The notes under the pieces were generated by a model. It worked only from the letters and a program-made list of their open reading frames with translations, was not told where the DNA came from and did not search any database. Shown piece after piece: positions 45,601 through 53,902 of a stretch of DNA of 64,000 nucleotides. The DNA is from CAZNFR01 sp964572225 (lineage in GTDB: Bacteria > Bacteroidota > Bacteroidia > Bacteroidales > GCA-2748055), in assembly GCA_964572225.1 (NCBI GenBank), contig CAZNFR010000005.1, forward strand, positions 1 to 64,000, in the 5' to 3' direction. The position numbers and the translations under genes are program-made. Within the stretch, counting starts at the first letter, position 1. Every line of letters begins with the position of its first letter.

Positions 45601-46176
45601 TTTGGTTTCATCGCCCGATACAACCGGATTGATGTCGGCAAAACGGGTATTGATCTTTGATCCCAGGTTTTCTGAGTCGATATCAATGGGTTTCTTCATC
45701 AGACTCTCTGCCGCATCTACGGTAGCAATCTGTCTTTCCACGAGTTCAACATCATAAATCTCCGGATCCAACCTTACCAGGAACAGATTGAAATACTCCC
45801 GTGCTTTGGAAAGCTGGTTGTTGATCCTGTAAGCAGTACCGAGGTAATATAAAACCTCAAGAGGAGCTCCGGTTTCCCGAAAGGAGTTTTCCTTAAACTT
45901 GGGATTTATATTTTCGGCTGCCTCTTCAAGGTAACGTATGGACTTGTTTTTTTCGTAAGGATTGTTGAGAAGACATACCCCGATCTTGTAATTAATGTTA
46001 TCGTTGTCGGGGAACTGCCGATGGATTCTCAAGTAGAGAGGGAGCGCTTCATTAAACTCTTCAAACAGAAAATAAGATTCAGCCTGAAGAAAAAGCTCTC
46101 TGAAATCTGTGTTCTGAGAATAACTTGAAGAGAATGATAAAAGGGTGATTATGAGAAAGAAAACGGTTTTTTTCAT
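42625..46176 (-). CDS. TPR-PD40 envelope protein with seven helical repeats and a C-terminal membrane anchor
   Basis: This 1183-residue paralogue opens with a signal peptide (about 1-21), TPR repeats (25-160), a PD40 propeller (190-430), and a carboxypeptidase-regulatory-like domain (440-520). Beta-rich segments and a Gly/Pro-rich linker (about 645-672) follow. Residues 673-1125 hold seven tandem alpha-helical repeats, and 1154-1183 form one membrane helix ending in RRRKKK. So the OmpA module of its paralogues is replaced by helical repeats and an inner-membrane anchor. ATG 46176 is used because it starts the signal peptide; 46212 does not. Function unknown. Confidence 0.83.
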   Translation of the reverse strand: MKKTVFFLIITLLSFSSSYSQNTDFRELFLQAESYFLFEEFNEALPLYLRIHRQFPDNDNINYKIGVCLLNNPYEKNKSIRYLEEAAENINPKFKENSFRETGAPLEVLYYLGTAYRINNQLSKAREYFNLFLVRLDPEIYDVELVERQIATVDAAESLMKKPIDIDSENLGSKINTRFADINPVVSGDETKMAFISRLQFYDAIFYTEKVNGEWLAPRNIVPELGVDGDVYPTCLSYNGTEMYIYRNDEFDGNLYVTKLINGKWTPLRKLNENINTKYWESHASVSRDGKTLYFSSNRKGSFGGLDIFRSERLPNGEWGEATNLGNVINSPYNDDNPFITEDGQKIFFSSYGHYNMGGYDIFMSRKNADGSWAKPVNIGYSINSTDDDQFFNPVKNGQAAYYSRFDQSGNGRHDIHRITIYSPDNPRMFAIEGLLDYMGVKVDSSEVKISLVEKGSADTLSTINPNRDGRFKFKAPEGQYQLVFDSDKFHSKIEELELSRNVTGPSGLIFATPIILSAVPTITDQREEEELLKILSDSLIYAKEGEPVEIRFRASKDATVQVNALNQGQNYFSESVEAGRREQKVEFDPRPGENTVVLTLTDDKGNLIQKQLRIMDPEKPLTEIDTREVPGDGRAGSNLLPGQTPGAGTSGTGSGPAAVLSPGAGGLTQAELFRDLLLGAATGSLLDYLMGLDPEEEGIENKDELILHLFNESENQEFTDGDVDRLITSVDELYALEKLIGNLQENSDENLKNYLEELDPEKSQIQNRKELIDNLYSNTDKGKYSPSDVTKALAKTQNYRDIEKLIRDLSAFANGNLKETLLGIDPENQGIESFGELITHLRDKAPDNGYTNTDINQMLADYFASTNAIRLFERLIVLSEGDTRAFLESIDRGEIVDMGRSELYRYLLRESDREKDITTDLIDVMLRAEEIPTSQILRIILKNASDELKEVLKEMEADTPWSHELYRYLLRESENNRALEEEEVVDHFRHYVEYIDLYEFLDYLITNSDGALRDILLDLNLREMGITTIPELIQYLLSLEDMSEEIVYQTVSDGMTRFYVEKMLDELNRLSVDYSGLNKALTDVNLGQTPLYNLRDLIEYLTPLKESYGFTSGQLSEVIEKYLQGDLPFEEKTIDEFEPSEKDHGKSGRGARLTLLILLAEGLVILFLILFERRRKKKEDRT
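42802..44160 (-). repeat. Seven tandem ~65-residue helical repeats within the TPR-PD40 protein
   Basis: Units at residues 673-736, 737-802, 803-869, 870-935, 936-998, 999-1060 and 1061-1125 (62-67 residues each). Recurring features are a leading amphipathic helix (EKLI..L), then NLK..L or GxLRDIL, then a LDPE..GI turn in units 1-3, an ELI.YL or ELYRYLL helix, and a closing DV-type helix. Units 4 and 5 share the exact segment ELYRYLLRES. I could not assign a known repeat family. Confidence 0.7.
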
Positions 46177-46226
46177 TTTTTCCAGATGAATTAATAAGCC
46201 ATAGCCGGCCACTCACAGACTATCAG

Positions 46227-46234
46227 CAAATGTA
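46227..46234 (-). promoter_or_regulatory. Predicted -7 element for the 42625-46176 gene
   Basis: The minus strand reads TACATTTG, matching TAnnTTTG. It implies a leader of about 44 bases and supports the ATG at 46176. Confidence 0.4.
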
Positions 46235-46331
46235 TAAATTTATACCATTGAATTGAATTTATCATAATCTGTAAGATGCAAATCTTTAATTATTTTGATG
46301 TAAGCAATTGATTCTTATATCAATTGTCAGT

Positions 46332-46379
46332 AAAAAACGGGTAAAATCATGCCCGGACTTACCTATTATTCCTTTTACC
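46332..46379 (-). terminator. Candidate terminator after the GT2/PGT fusion gene
   Basis: GGTAAAA (46340-46346) pairs with TTTTACC (46373-46379) across a 26-base loop that can also form a shorter inner stem. On the minus strand a run of six U (46332-46337) follows, just after the upstream gene's stop. Confidence 0.45.
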
Positions 46380-46382
46380 GTT

Positions 46383-48338
46383 TTAAATTGCGTTTCGTTT
46401 CAATCCGAGGATATTTTTCCACAACAGGATAAAGTCGTTTATCATCCTGTAATCCCTTGCGTAATCGAGGTTTATTCCTTCCGTTATTTCGGAAGGGATA
46501 TCCTCATCCATAAAATTACAGGGGCTGAAGATTCCTTTTTTCAGGACCGGTAGGGCTGAATTGTCCACTCTGGTGCAATAACCTATCCAGGTGAATTTTC
46601 CTCCCAGGACCTTCAGGGCCTGAAGAAATAACCTTGCGTAACTTCGTATGAAAAGCGGAAGAACGGGAAACAGGATAATGATAAAAAAGGATGAAAGGAT
46701 ATCAAACAGCCGTTTAAGTCTGCGGTTTTTCCCACGGGAAACCGAATTAAAGTGAATAAGATAAAGCTCACCAGAGGTATGTATGGAATTGCTGCCGATG
46801 ATGTAGAGACTTTCCGGTGGGGCTATTTTATATTCAATTCCGGTCTGACTCAAATGAGTCATATTTTTAATGATTTCAGCAGAGGAAATGTCCCTTGCAC
46901 AGAAAACTACTTCTTCGACATTGTAAACCTTCAGAATTTCCGGCAATTTCTCCAAATTGCCCAGGTATTCAGTTCCGGGTGCGGTTCCGGGACTTACAAT
47001 GCCAATAATCTCCGGACGTATTCGGGTCCGGTTTAGAACGGAACTCACCCTCCCGGCTTCCTCCCGGCTACCGATAATGATCAGCCGTTTCTTGCGATTG
47101 GCATAAAATTCATAACCTTTAATGCCCAGCAGATTAGCCGACATCCTGTGAAGGAGAAGAATAATAAGCACCCATGCACTTCCAAGAAGAATAAGCGCTC
47201 TTGAAAACCTTAAGGATTCAGGAAGCAAAGCATAAAGTACAAGTATGATCAATGTTCCGGTAATGTGACCCTTCAGCAGGTTCCATAGTTTTATGGGTTT
47301 TTCGTACGCGCCCGAATAATATAAGCTAAGCAGCCAAACGCCAATATAAACAGGAACAATGTACCTGGTAAATTCCCCGGGATAATAGTTGGGAATCCCG
47401 AACTTGAACTGTTCCCAAAAAGGGGTTAGAAAATAGTACCCGAGGAAAATCAGGGTAGCATCCAGGACGGGCTTATATATCCGGTTTACAAATCGTTTGA
47501 TTATGGAAAGGGTGGCCCGGAAATAAATGGCCAGGTTAATCAGGAAAGAAAAAGCCCTGGCATTTTTCTTCGAGAAATGTTTCCTGGCAAAAATGATCAT
47601 GGCCTTGTAAAAAACAAGCACATAATTGATGCTGCCTTTCTTCGTACTTTCACCCTTATAGTGGATTATGTTGGTTTTCGGGAAGTAAATTACCTTGTAT
47701 CCTGCCAAATTGATGCGGTAGCTCAAATCCACATCCTCTCCGTACATAAAAAACGTTTCATCCAGCAACCCCGTTTTCTGAAGGGCTTCTTTCCTGAGAA
47801 ACATGTAGGCTCCCGATAGCACTTCCACTTCATTGATTTCATATTCAGGAAGATAACCCAGATGGTACCTGCCAAAAATGCGGGATTTGGGAAAGAGAGC
47901 AGAGAGACCAAATATCTTGAAAAAAGAAACCAGGGGTGTGGGTAAAGAACGTTTGGATTCAGGAAGAAATTTGCCCCTCCCGTCGATCATATGGATTCCG
48001 AGGGCACCCACTGAAGGATGACCGTCCATATACTCGATACATTTTACAAAACTATCTTCCTCAACGATGGTGTCAGGATTAAGCAGCAGGCAATACCTGC
48101 CCCGGGCCAGAGAAAGAGCCTGATTGTTCGCTTTACTGAATCCAAGGTTTTCCTGATTCTCGATTAGACTTACAAAAGGAAACTTTTCCTTTATAAGGGC
48201 ATTGGAACCATCGACCGAATTATTATCGACCACAAAAATCTCAGCCTGAATATTCCGAATCGCTTTTTCAACAGAATGAAGACACTGTTCAAGGAAGTGT
48301 TTTACATTATAGTTTACGATGACGATACTAAGATCCAT
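46383..48338 (-). CDS. Family 2 glycosyltransferase fused to a degenerate polyprenyl-phosphate glycosylphosphotransferase-like module
   Basis: The 651-residue membrane protein starts with a GT2 domain (about 1-250: SIVIVNYNV, DNNSVDGS, NPDTIVEED, GEDVDLSYR). It then has four or five membrane helices (290-400), a Rossmann-like domain (about 415-545, IIIGSREEAGRV) as in WbaP/WcaJ-type enzymes, and a C-terminal hydrophobic helix with tail. The catalytic C-terminal part of the sugar phosphotransferase (motifs around KFRSM) is missing, so only the GT2 part is probably active. A polysaccharide or lipid-glycan role is likely. It follows lysA by 75 bases in the reverse orientation sense: both are on the minus strand, lysA upstream. 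Confidence 0.8.
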   Translation of the reverse strand: MDLSIVIVNYNVKHFLEQCLHSVEKAIRNIQAEIFVVDNNSVDGSNALIKEKFPFVSLIENQENLGFSKANNQALSLARGRYCLLLNPDTIVEEDSFVKCIEYMDGHPSVGALGIHMIDGRGKFLPESKRSLPTPLVSFFKIFGLSALFPKSRIFGRYHLGYLPEYEINEVEVLSGAYMFLRKEALQKTGLLDETFFMYGEDVDLSYRINLAGYKVIYFPKTNIIHYKGESTKKGSINYVLVFYKAMIIFARKHFSKKNARAFSFLINLAIYFRATLSIIKRFVNRIYKPVLDATLIFLGYYFLTPFWEQFKFGIPNYYPGEFTRYIVPVYIGVWLLSLYYSGAYEKPIKLWNLLKGHITGTLIILVLYALLPESLRFSRALILLGSAWVLIILLLHRMSANLLGIKGYEFYANRKKRLIIIGSREEAGRVSSVLNRTRIRPEIIGIVSPGTAPGTEYLGNLEKLPEILKVYNVEEVVFCARDISSAEIIKNMTHLSQTGIEYKIAPPESLYIIGSNSIHTSGELYLIHFNSVSRGKNRRLKRLFDILSSFFIIILFPVLPLFIRSYARLFLQALKVLGGKFTWIGYCTRVDNSALPVLKKGIFSPCNFMDEDIPSEITEGINLDYARDYRMINDFILLWKNILGLKRNAI

Positions 48339-48413
48339 TGTAAGCCTGATAGTTGTGAATTAATATTTTACCCACATTCGCAACCGAATAACCTAACGGA
48401 AAGTCAGGGTTTT

Positions 48414-49643
48414 CTAATCTTCAATGATCTGATTTCTTAACAGATCATCCAGGTTCTCTCTTTTCCTGATAAGGCTGGCCTCCCCGTTTTTGATCATCAC
48501 CTCGGCAGGTCTGAACCTGGAGTTATAATTGGATGCCATGGTAAAACAGTAAGCACCTGCATTTTTAAAAACCAGGTAATCACCTTCGCTTATTTCAACC
48601 AATTTCCGGTTCCAACCAAAGGTGTCTGTTTCACAAATGTATCCGACTATGGTGTATATCCTGGTTTTACCTTCCGGTCTGGAAACATTAACGATTTCAT
48701 GGTAAGCGTCATAAAACATCGGTCTTATCAGGTGATTTAATCCTGTATCGAGTCCGGCAAAAACCGTAGCAGTGGTTTGTTTGATCACGTTTACCCTGGC
48801 AAAGAAATATCCGGCTTCACTTACCAGGAATTTACCGGGTTCAAACATCAGGGTGAGTTCTTTTCCATATTCCCGGCAAAAATCGTTAAACCGCTTTGAA
48901 AGAGTTTTACCCAATTCTTCGATGTCGGTGGAAACATCGTCAGCTTTATAGGGTACCTTGAATCCGCTTCCATAATCAATGTATTCAAGATCCCTAAATT
49001 CACCGGCAGTTTTAAGAATGATCTCGGAAGCATTCAGAAACACCTCCACGTCAAGAATATCCGAACCTGTGTGCATATGTAGTCCTTCAACCCTCATATT
49101 GTTTGTTTCAACAACCCGGTGCACATGTGCCATCTGATAAATGGAAATGCCAAATTTCGAATCGATATGGCCCGTCGAGATCTTTTGATTTCCCCCGCCC
49201 ATAATGTGGGGATTGATCCTGATGCACACCGGAATCCTGTCCCCGTATTTGTGTCCGAACTGCTCCAGAATGGAGATATTATCAATGTTGATCCTCACTC
49301 CCTCCTGCACAGCCAGATCTATCTCCTCAAGAGAGACACAATTCGGAGTGTAAATAATATCCTGGGGCAAAAAACCTGCTTTTAAGCCCATCCAGACCTC
49401 CTGTATGGAAACCGCATCAAGTCCGGAACCCAGTTCACGGAAATACTTAAGAATATTGACATTGGTAAGGGCTTTGCACGCAAAGTTGATTTTTACCCGG
49501 GTATCTTTGAATGCATGGGTTATCTGGTCATATTGTGCCTTCATCCTCGAAGTATCATAAACGTAAAGGGGGGAGTCAAATTTTTCCACAAGAGTCAGAA
49601 CCGGCACATTGTCAATTACATAACGTCCTTTTTTTAATTCCAT
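48414..49643 (-). CDS. lysA: Diaminopimelate decarboxylase
   Basis: LysA makes lysine from meso-diaminopimelate. It is a fold type III PLP enzyme. The Schiff-base lysine lies in NFACKALTN, and the family motifs STGHIDSKFGI, MFEPGKFLV, YICETDTFGW and SNYNSRFRP are present. Length 409. A -7-like box is found 30 bases before the ATG. Carboxynorspermidine decarboxylase is a related alternative, but the CETDTFG region and the overall length fit LysA. Confidence 0.93.
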   Translation of the reverse strand: MELKKGRYVIDNVPVLTLVEKFDSPLYVYDTSRMKAQYDQITHAFKDTRVKINFACKALTNVNILKYFRELGSGLDAVSIQEVWMGLKAGFLPQDIIYTPNCVSLEEIDLAVQEGVRINIDNISILEQFGHKYGDRIPVCIRINPHIMGGGNQKISTGHIDSKFGISIYQMAHVHRVVETNNMRVEGLHMHTGSDILDVEVFLNASEIILKTAGEFRDLEYIDYGSGFKVPYKADDVSTDIEELGKTLSKRFNDFCREYGKELTLMFEPGKFLVSEAGYFFARVNVIKQTTATVFAGLDTGLNHLIRPMFYDAYHEIVNVSRPEGKTRIYTIVGYICETDTFGWNRKLVEISEGDYLVFKNAGAYCFTMASNYNSRFRPAEVMIKNGEASLIRKRENLDDLLRNQIIED

Positions 49644-49672
49644 TCAGGATTAATTGTTAAAGGTTGAAAAAA

Positions 49673-49680
49673 CAAAGATA
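49673..49680 (-). promoter_or_regulatory. Predicted -7 element for lysA
   Basis: The minus strand reads TATCTTTG, matching TAnnTTTG, about 30 bases before the ATG at 49643. Confidence 0.45.
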
Positions 49681-49701
49681 ATGTTTGTTGTTTAATCCCC
49701 C

Positions 49702-49732
49702 TTGCATTTCGCATTCCCAAACATTACTTTAG
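49702..49732 (+). promoter_or_regulatory. Predicted promoter for recR
   Basis: TTGC at 49702-49705 and TACTTTAG at 49725-49732 are spaced 19-20 bases apart, a one-mismatch fit to the Bacteroidota -33/-7 pattern, ahead of the recR ATG at 49752. Confidence 0.4.
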
Positions 49733-49751
49733 CCGCAATTAAAGCCGGTAA

Positions 49752-50381
49752 ATGAAATATCCTTCACAATTACTTGAAGATGCGGTTCATGAGTTTTCCA
49801 AGCTTCCGGGGATCGGAAACAAGACGGCTCTTCGGCTTGTTTTGCATTTATTAAAGCAGGACAGGGAAGAGGTCAGTAATTTCGGAAATTCCCTGATCCG
49901 CCTGCGGGAAGAAATAAAACATTGCAAAGTATGTCATAATATTTCCGATACTGAGACCTGCTCCATTTGCTCCGATTTGAAAAGGGATAAGAGCATTCTC
50001 TGTGTTGTTGAAAGCATTCGTGATGTTATGTCGGTTGAAAATACGAGACAGTTCAACGGGCTATACCATGTATTGGGAGGAGTCATTTCACCCATGGACG
50101 GGATAGGTCCGGCCGATCTGAGTCTGAGATCGCTCGAGGAAAGAGTAAAAAAAGAACCAAATGAAATCATCGAGATTATTCTGGCCCTTCCTGCCACCAT
50201 GGAAGGAGATACTACCAATTTTTACATTTACCGCAAGTTAAAGGATACAGAAATCAGGATTTCTACTATTGCCAGGGGTATTGCCGTGGGCGACGATCTT
50301 GAATATGCAGATGAACTTACCCTGGGCAGAAGTATCCAGAACCGCACTGATTTTGAACAATCCCTCGGAAAAAGAAGTTAA
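49752..50381 (+). CDS. recR: Recombination mediator protein RecR
   Basis: RecR works with RecO and RecF to load RecA at gaps. This 209-residue protein has the N-terminal helix-hairpin-helix LPGIGNKTALRL, a C4 zinc finger (CKVC and CSIC), and the Toprim motif CVVESIRDV. It is followed 6 bases later by a sodium symporter gene, which may be co-transcribed. Confidence 0.96.
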   Translation: MKYPSQLLEDAVHEFSKLPGIGNKTALRLVLHLLKQDREEVSNFGNSLIRLREEIKHCKVCHNISDTETCSICSDLKRDKSILCVVESIRDVMSVENTRQFNGLYHVLGGVISPMDGIGPADLSLRSLEERVKKEPNEIIEIILALPATMEGDTTNFYIYRKLKDTEIRISTIARGIAVGDDLEYADELTLGRSIQNRTDFEQSLGKRS

Positions 50382-50387
50382 ACTCCA

Positions 50388-51851
50388 ATGAACGCAGCCT
50401 TGCTACTCGGGATCATTTTCCTCTATTTCACCGTTCTTTTCATTCTTTCCTGGCTGACAGGGCGTAAGGCTGATAATGCATCATTTTTTATAGGGAACCG
50501 GAAATCTCCCTGGTACGTGGTCGCCTTTGGAATGATTGGTGCATCGCTTTCCGGAGTAACTTTCATTTCAGTACCGGGCTGGGTAGGGGATAGTCAGTTT
50601 TCCTACATGCAGATGGTGTTGGGATACCTCCTGGGATATTTTTTCATTGCCAATGTACTAATGCCTTTGCACTACCGGCTTAACCTTACTTCGATCTACA
50701 CCTACCTTGATCAGAGATTTGGAAAGAAATCCTATAAAACCGGAGCTTCCTTTTTTCTGGTTTCGAGAATCATCGGAGCTTCATTCCGGTTGTATCTGGT
50801 TGCCTCGGTCCTTCAATTTACCATTTTCCAGTCATTGGGAATACCCTTCGTAGTTACGGTGGGGGTTACCATTGCCCTGATCTGGCTGTATACTTTCAGG
50901 GGAGGAATAAAAACCATAATCTGGACAGACAGTCTTCAAACCCTGGGTATGCTGATGTCGGTGGTCATAGCCCTTCTTCTGATCGGACGGGAGATGCAAC
51001 TCGATCCAGGAACCATGATAAGCATGATCAGGGAAAGTGATTATTCAAGAATCTGGTTTTTCGACGACTGGAAAGCAGAACAACACTTTGTCAAGCAATT
51101 TATCGCCGGAGCATTTATCGCCATTGTTATGACAGGCCTGGATCAGGATATGATGCAAAAAAACCTTAGTTGCAGAAATATCCGGGAAGCCAAAAAGAAT
51201 ATGTACTGGATGAGTATATCGCTGGTGCCTGTGAACCTCCTTTTCCTGAGTCTTGGAGCAGTTTTGTTTATTTATGCTGAAAAAACCGGAATTCAAATTC
51301 CCGAACAGACCGATAATCTTTTCCCCCTTATAGCCACCGGTGGGTATTTGTCCGTAACCCTCATGGTTTTCTTTATCATCGGACTGGTAGCAGCCGCATA
51401 TTCAAGTGCCGATTCTGCCCTTACTTCCCTTACAACCTCTTTCACCTATGATATCCTGGAAGCAGGCGAAAAGGACGAAGCCGAGCTGAGAAAAACCCGG
51501 ATTGCGGTACATATTATGATCAGCCTGGTACTCGGAATGGTAATCATGATTTTTCGCGCGATCAACGACGAGAACGTGATCTCTGCCATTTTCCGGGTTG
51601 CAGGATATACCTATGGGCCTTTGCTCGGACTTTATTCCTTCGGACTTTATACCCGGAGGAAGGTTTTGGATAAAGCCGTACCCTTTATAGCCATTCTTTC
51701 ACCCGTCCTTACTTACCTGATAAATTATCATTCCGAATCCTGGCTAATGGGTTACAAATTCGGTTTTGAACTTCTGCTGTTAAACGGATTGATCACCTTT
51801 CTGGGACTTACCCTTTTTATGAAAAAAGAAAGGACTGAGAAAAGGCTTTAG
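50388..51851 (+). CDS. Sodium:solute symporter (SSS family)
   Basis: This 487-residue transporter has about thirteen membrane segments and the SSS-family pattern GVTFISVPGWVGDSQFSYM near residue 60, RIIGASFRLY, and the Na+-site helix region AAYSSADSALTSL. The solute (proline, sugar, vitamin or acetate) cannot be predicted safely. It follows recR by 6 bases and overlaps the convergent acyl-CoA ligase gene by 4 bases. It would use the sodium gradient generated by the Na+-NQR encoded in this window. Confidence 0.9.
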   Translation: MNAALLLGIIFLYFTVLFILSWLTGRKADNASFFIGNRKSPWYVVAFGMIGASLSGVTFISVPGWVGDSQFSYMQMVLGYLLGYFFIANVLMPLHYRLNLTSIYTYLDQRFGKKSYKTGASFFLVSRIIGASFRLYLVASVLQFTIFQSLGIPFVVTVGVTIALIWLYTFRGGIKTIIWTDSLQTLGMLMSVVIALLLIGREMQLDPGTMISMIRESDYSRIWFFDDWKAEQHFVKQFIAGAFIAIVMTGLDQDMMQKNLSCRNIREAKKNMYWMSISLVPVNLLFLSLGAVLFIYAEKTGIQIPEQTDNLFPLIATGGYLSVTLMVFFIIGLVAAAYSSADSALTSLTTSFTYDILEAGEKDEAELRKTRIAVHIMISLVLGMVIMIFRAINDENVISAIFRVAGYTYGPLLGLYSFGLYTRRKVLDKAVPFIAILSPVLTYLINYHSESWLMGYKFGFELLLLNGLITFLGLTLFMKKERTEKRL

Positions 51852-53629
51852 TTTTTTCCTACCGCATAAATTTCCCTCAAAACATCCTTATAATTCTCAT
51901 AGAGAACTTTCCTTTTCAGTTTGAGAGTGGGTGACATTTCACCCGATTGAGGGCTCCATTCTTCCACCACCAGGCGAAACCTCTTGATATGTTCGGTCTG
52001 CCCCAGCTTTTTATTGATCTCGTTTACCTCTTTCTGAAAGCGGTTTATTAGCTCGGGAATGCTTATCAGCTCAAGGTTATCTCTGTATTTTACCGAGTGA
52101 AGGGACGCCCAGTTATGCAGAAATTCGAAATTGGGGGAGATCAGAGCGCTTGCGAACTTCTCATTTTCACCAACCACCATCGCATTCTCGATAAAGAATG
52201 ATTCCTTCATTTTATTTTCGATTACCTGTGGGGCAATGTATTTCCCACTCGAAAGCTTGAACATTTCCTTCTTGCGATCCGTGATTTTAAGGTACTCACC
52301 CTCAACCAACTCACCTATGTCGCCGGTATGTAACCATCCCTCCTCGTCAATTACTTCCCGGGTGAGCTCCGGCTCCTTATAGTATCCCATCATAATGTTT
52401 GGACCTTTGCATAGGATTTCCCCGTCGGGTCCTATCTTCATCTCCACATTTTCCAGAACCGGACCCACAGTTCCGAAACGGACCTTTTTTGGAGTCAGGG
52501 TATTGACCGCAATTACAGGCGAGGTTTCAGTGAGCCCGTATCCCTCCAGAACCCTTATCCCTGATGCCCAAAAAATGCGTGCCAGTCTGGGTTGAAGCGA
52601 TGCACCTCCGGAAACCACCGTTGTTACATTTCCACCCATCCCTTCCCTCCATTTAGAAAAGATCAGCTTATCCGCAAGTTTTAATCTTACCCGATACCAA
52701 AGTCCATTTTTTTCATCACTATACCTGAGTCCCAGATTTACCGCCCAGAAAAAGATTTGTTTTTTCAGATAGGGCAGGTCCTTTCCCTTACCAATGATCC
52801 TGTCGTATACTCTTTCCAGCAATCGGGGTACGGAATTGAACATTTCCGGTTTTATGTCCTTCAGGTCCTGTACAATGGTTCCCATATTCTCTGCGTAATA
52901 AATGCTCATTCCCTTATACTGGAAATGGTAGTTCATCATTCTTTCATAAACATGGCTCAGGGGAAGAAAGGAGAGGACCTTATGGCGGTGGTCCAGTTCA
53001 TGGGCATGAGATGTGCTTACGAAATTGGTTACCAGATTTCGGTGTGACAGCATCACTCCTTTGGGAAATCCAGTGGTACCCGAGGTGTAAATCAAGGTTA
53101 CCATCTCTTCCTCTCCGATTCCGTCCTTGATCTTCTCTAGTTCTTCCTGGTATGTATCTTCGCTTTCTTCTCCTTTGCTGAGGATCTCTTTCCAATGAGA
53201 AGCACCTTCAATCTCGTTGTAAGTGAAAAGTCCGCTGATCCGTGGGTTTAGGTCCACCAGCGGCCTGATCTTTCCATAAAGCTGGGCATCCGATACAATT
53301 ACCAGTCTGGGCTCGGAGTGCGTTAGAATATAAGTGTACTCCTCCACTGAAATGGTGGGGTAAATTGGGATATGAACGATTCCTGCCTGACTCAGGGCCA
53401 TATCCATGAAATTCCATTCGGGACGGTTATTCGAAATGCTGGCTACGCGGTCCCCTTTTTTTAAACCCATGGCCAGTAACCCATAACTTAATAAATTGGC
53501 TATCCGGATGTACTCACTGGCAGAATACCTTACCCAGTCACCTTCATCTTTACCGGCCAGGACATCGGTTTTTTCAGAAAATCTTTCTTTATACCTCCCA
53601 AGAAGGTCAAAGGTTCTTTTAACTTCCAT
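51848..53629 (-). CDS. Long-chain-fatty-acid--CoA ligase
   Basis: This 593-residue AMP-binding enzyme activates a fatty acid to acyl-AMP, then acyl-CoA. It has the P-loop-like LIYTSGTTGFPKGVMLSH, ADP-binding GYGLTETSP, GWLHTGDIGEL and the ITDRKKEMFKLSSGKYIAPQ motif near the C-terminus. Its layout fits the long-chain FACL group common in Bacteroidota. It is monocistronic, with a -7-like box about 97 bases before the ATG. Confidence 0.92.
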   Translation of the reverse strand: MEVKRTFDLLGRYKERFSEKTDVLAGKDEGDWVRYSASEYIRIANLLSYGLLAMGLKKGDRVASISNNRPEWNFMDMALSQAGIVHIPIYPTISVEEYTYILTHSEPRLVIVSDAQLYGKIRPLVDLNPRISGLFTYNEIEGASHWKEILSKGEESEDTYQEELEKIKDGIGEEEMVTLIYTSGTTGFPKGVMLSHRNLVTNFVSTSHAHELDHRHKVLSFLPLSHVYERMMNYHFQYKGMSIYYAENMGTIVQDLKDIKPEMFNSVPRLLERVYDRIIGKGKDLPYLKKQIFFWAVNLGLRYSDEKNGLWYRVRLKLADKLIFSKWREGMGGNVTTVVSGGASLQPRLARIFWASGIRVLEGYGLTETSPVIAVNTLTPKKVRFGTVGPVLENVEMKIGPDGEILCKGPNIMMGYYKEPELTREVIDEEGWLHTGDIGELVEGEYLKITDRKKEMFKLSSGKYIAPQVIENKMKESFFIENAMVVGENEKFASALISPNFEFLHNWASLHSVKYRDNLELISIPELINRFQKEVNEINKKLGQTEHIKRFRLVVEEWSPQSGEMSPTLKLKRKVLYENYKDVLREIYAVGKN

Positions 53630-53725
53630 AGCAGAGTTTTAGTTGTGTTCTGTAGTTTATCGTCCCAGACAGACCCCAATTCGCCCGGGAAGTCTGAGTA
53701 TTAGGTTCATAGTTTCCTTAACCGG

Positions 53726-53733
53726 CAAATATA
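53726..53733 (-). promoter_or_regulatory. Predicted -7 element for the acyl-CoA ligase gene
   Basis: The minus strand reads TATATTTG, matching TAnnTTTG; a TTCG stretch lies at the -33 distance. The leader would be about 90 bases. Confidence 0.4.
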
Positions 53734-53902
53734 GGTAAAACCTGATATATTTTTCGAATGTTTTTTTCGGGAAGAAAAGGATTTTATACACTCTTACGTA
53801 ACCTTCTCATCCTCAGTGGTTAAAAATGATATCCTTTTTTGATTTTTCGACCCAAACAATTAGTGCAGGGAATTGTTCCTTAAAGTATTATACCCTGTTG
53901 TT

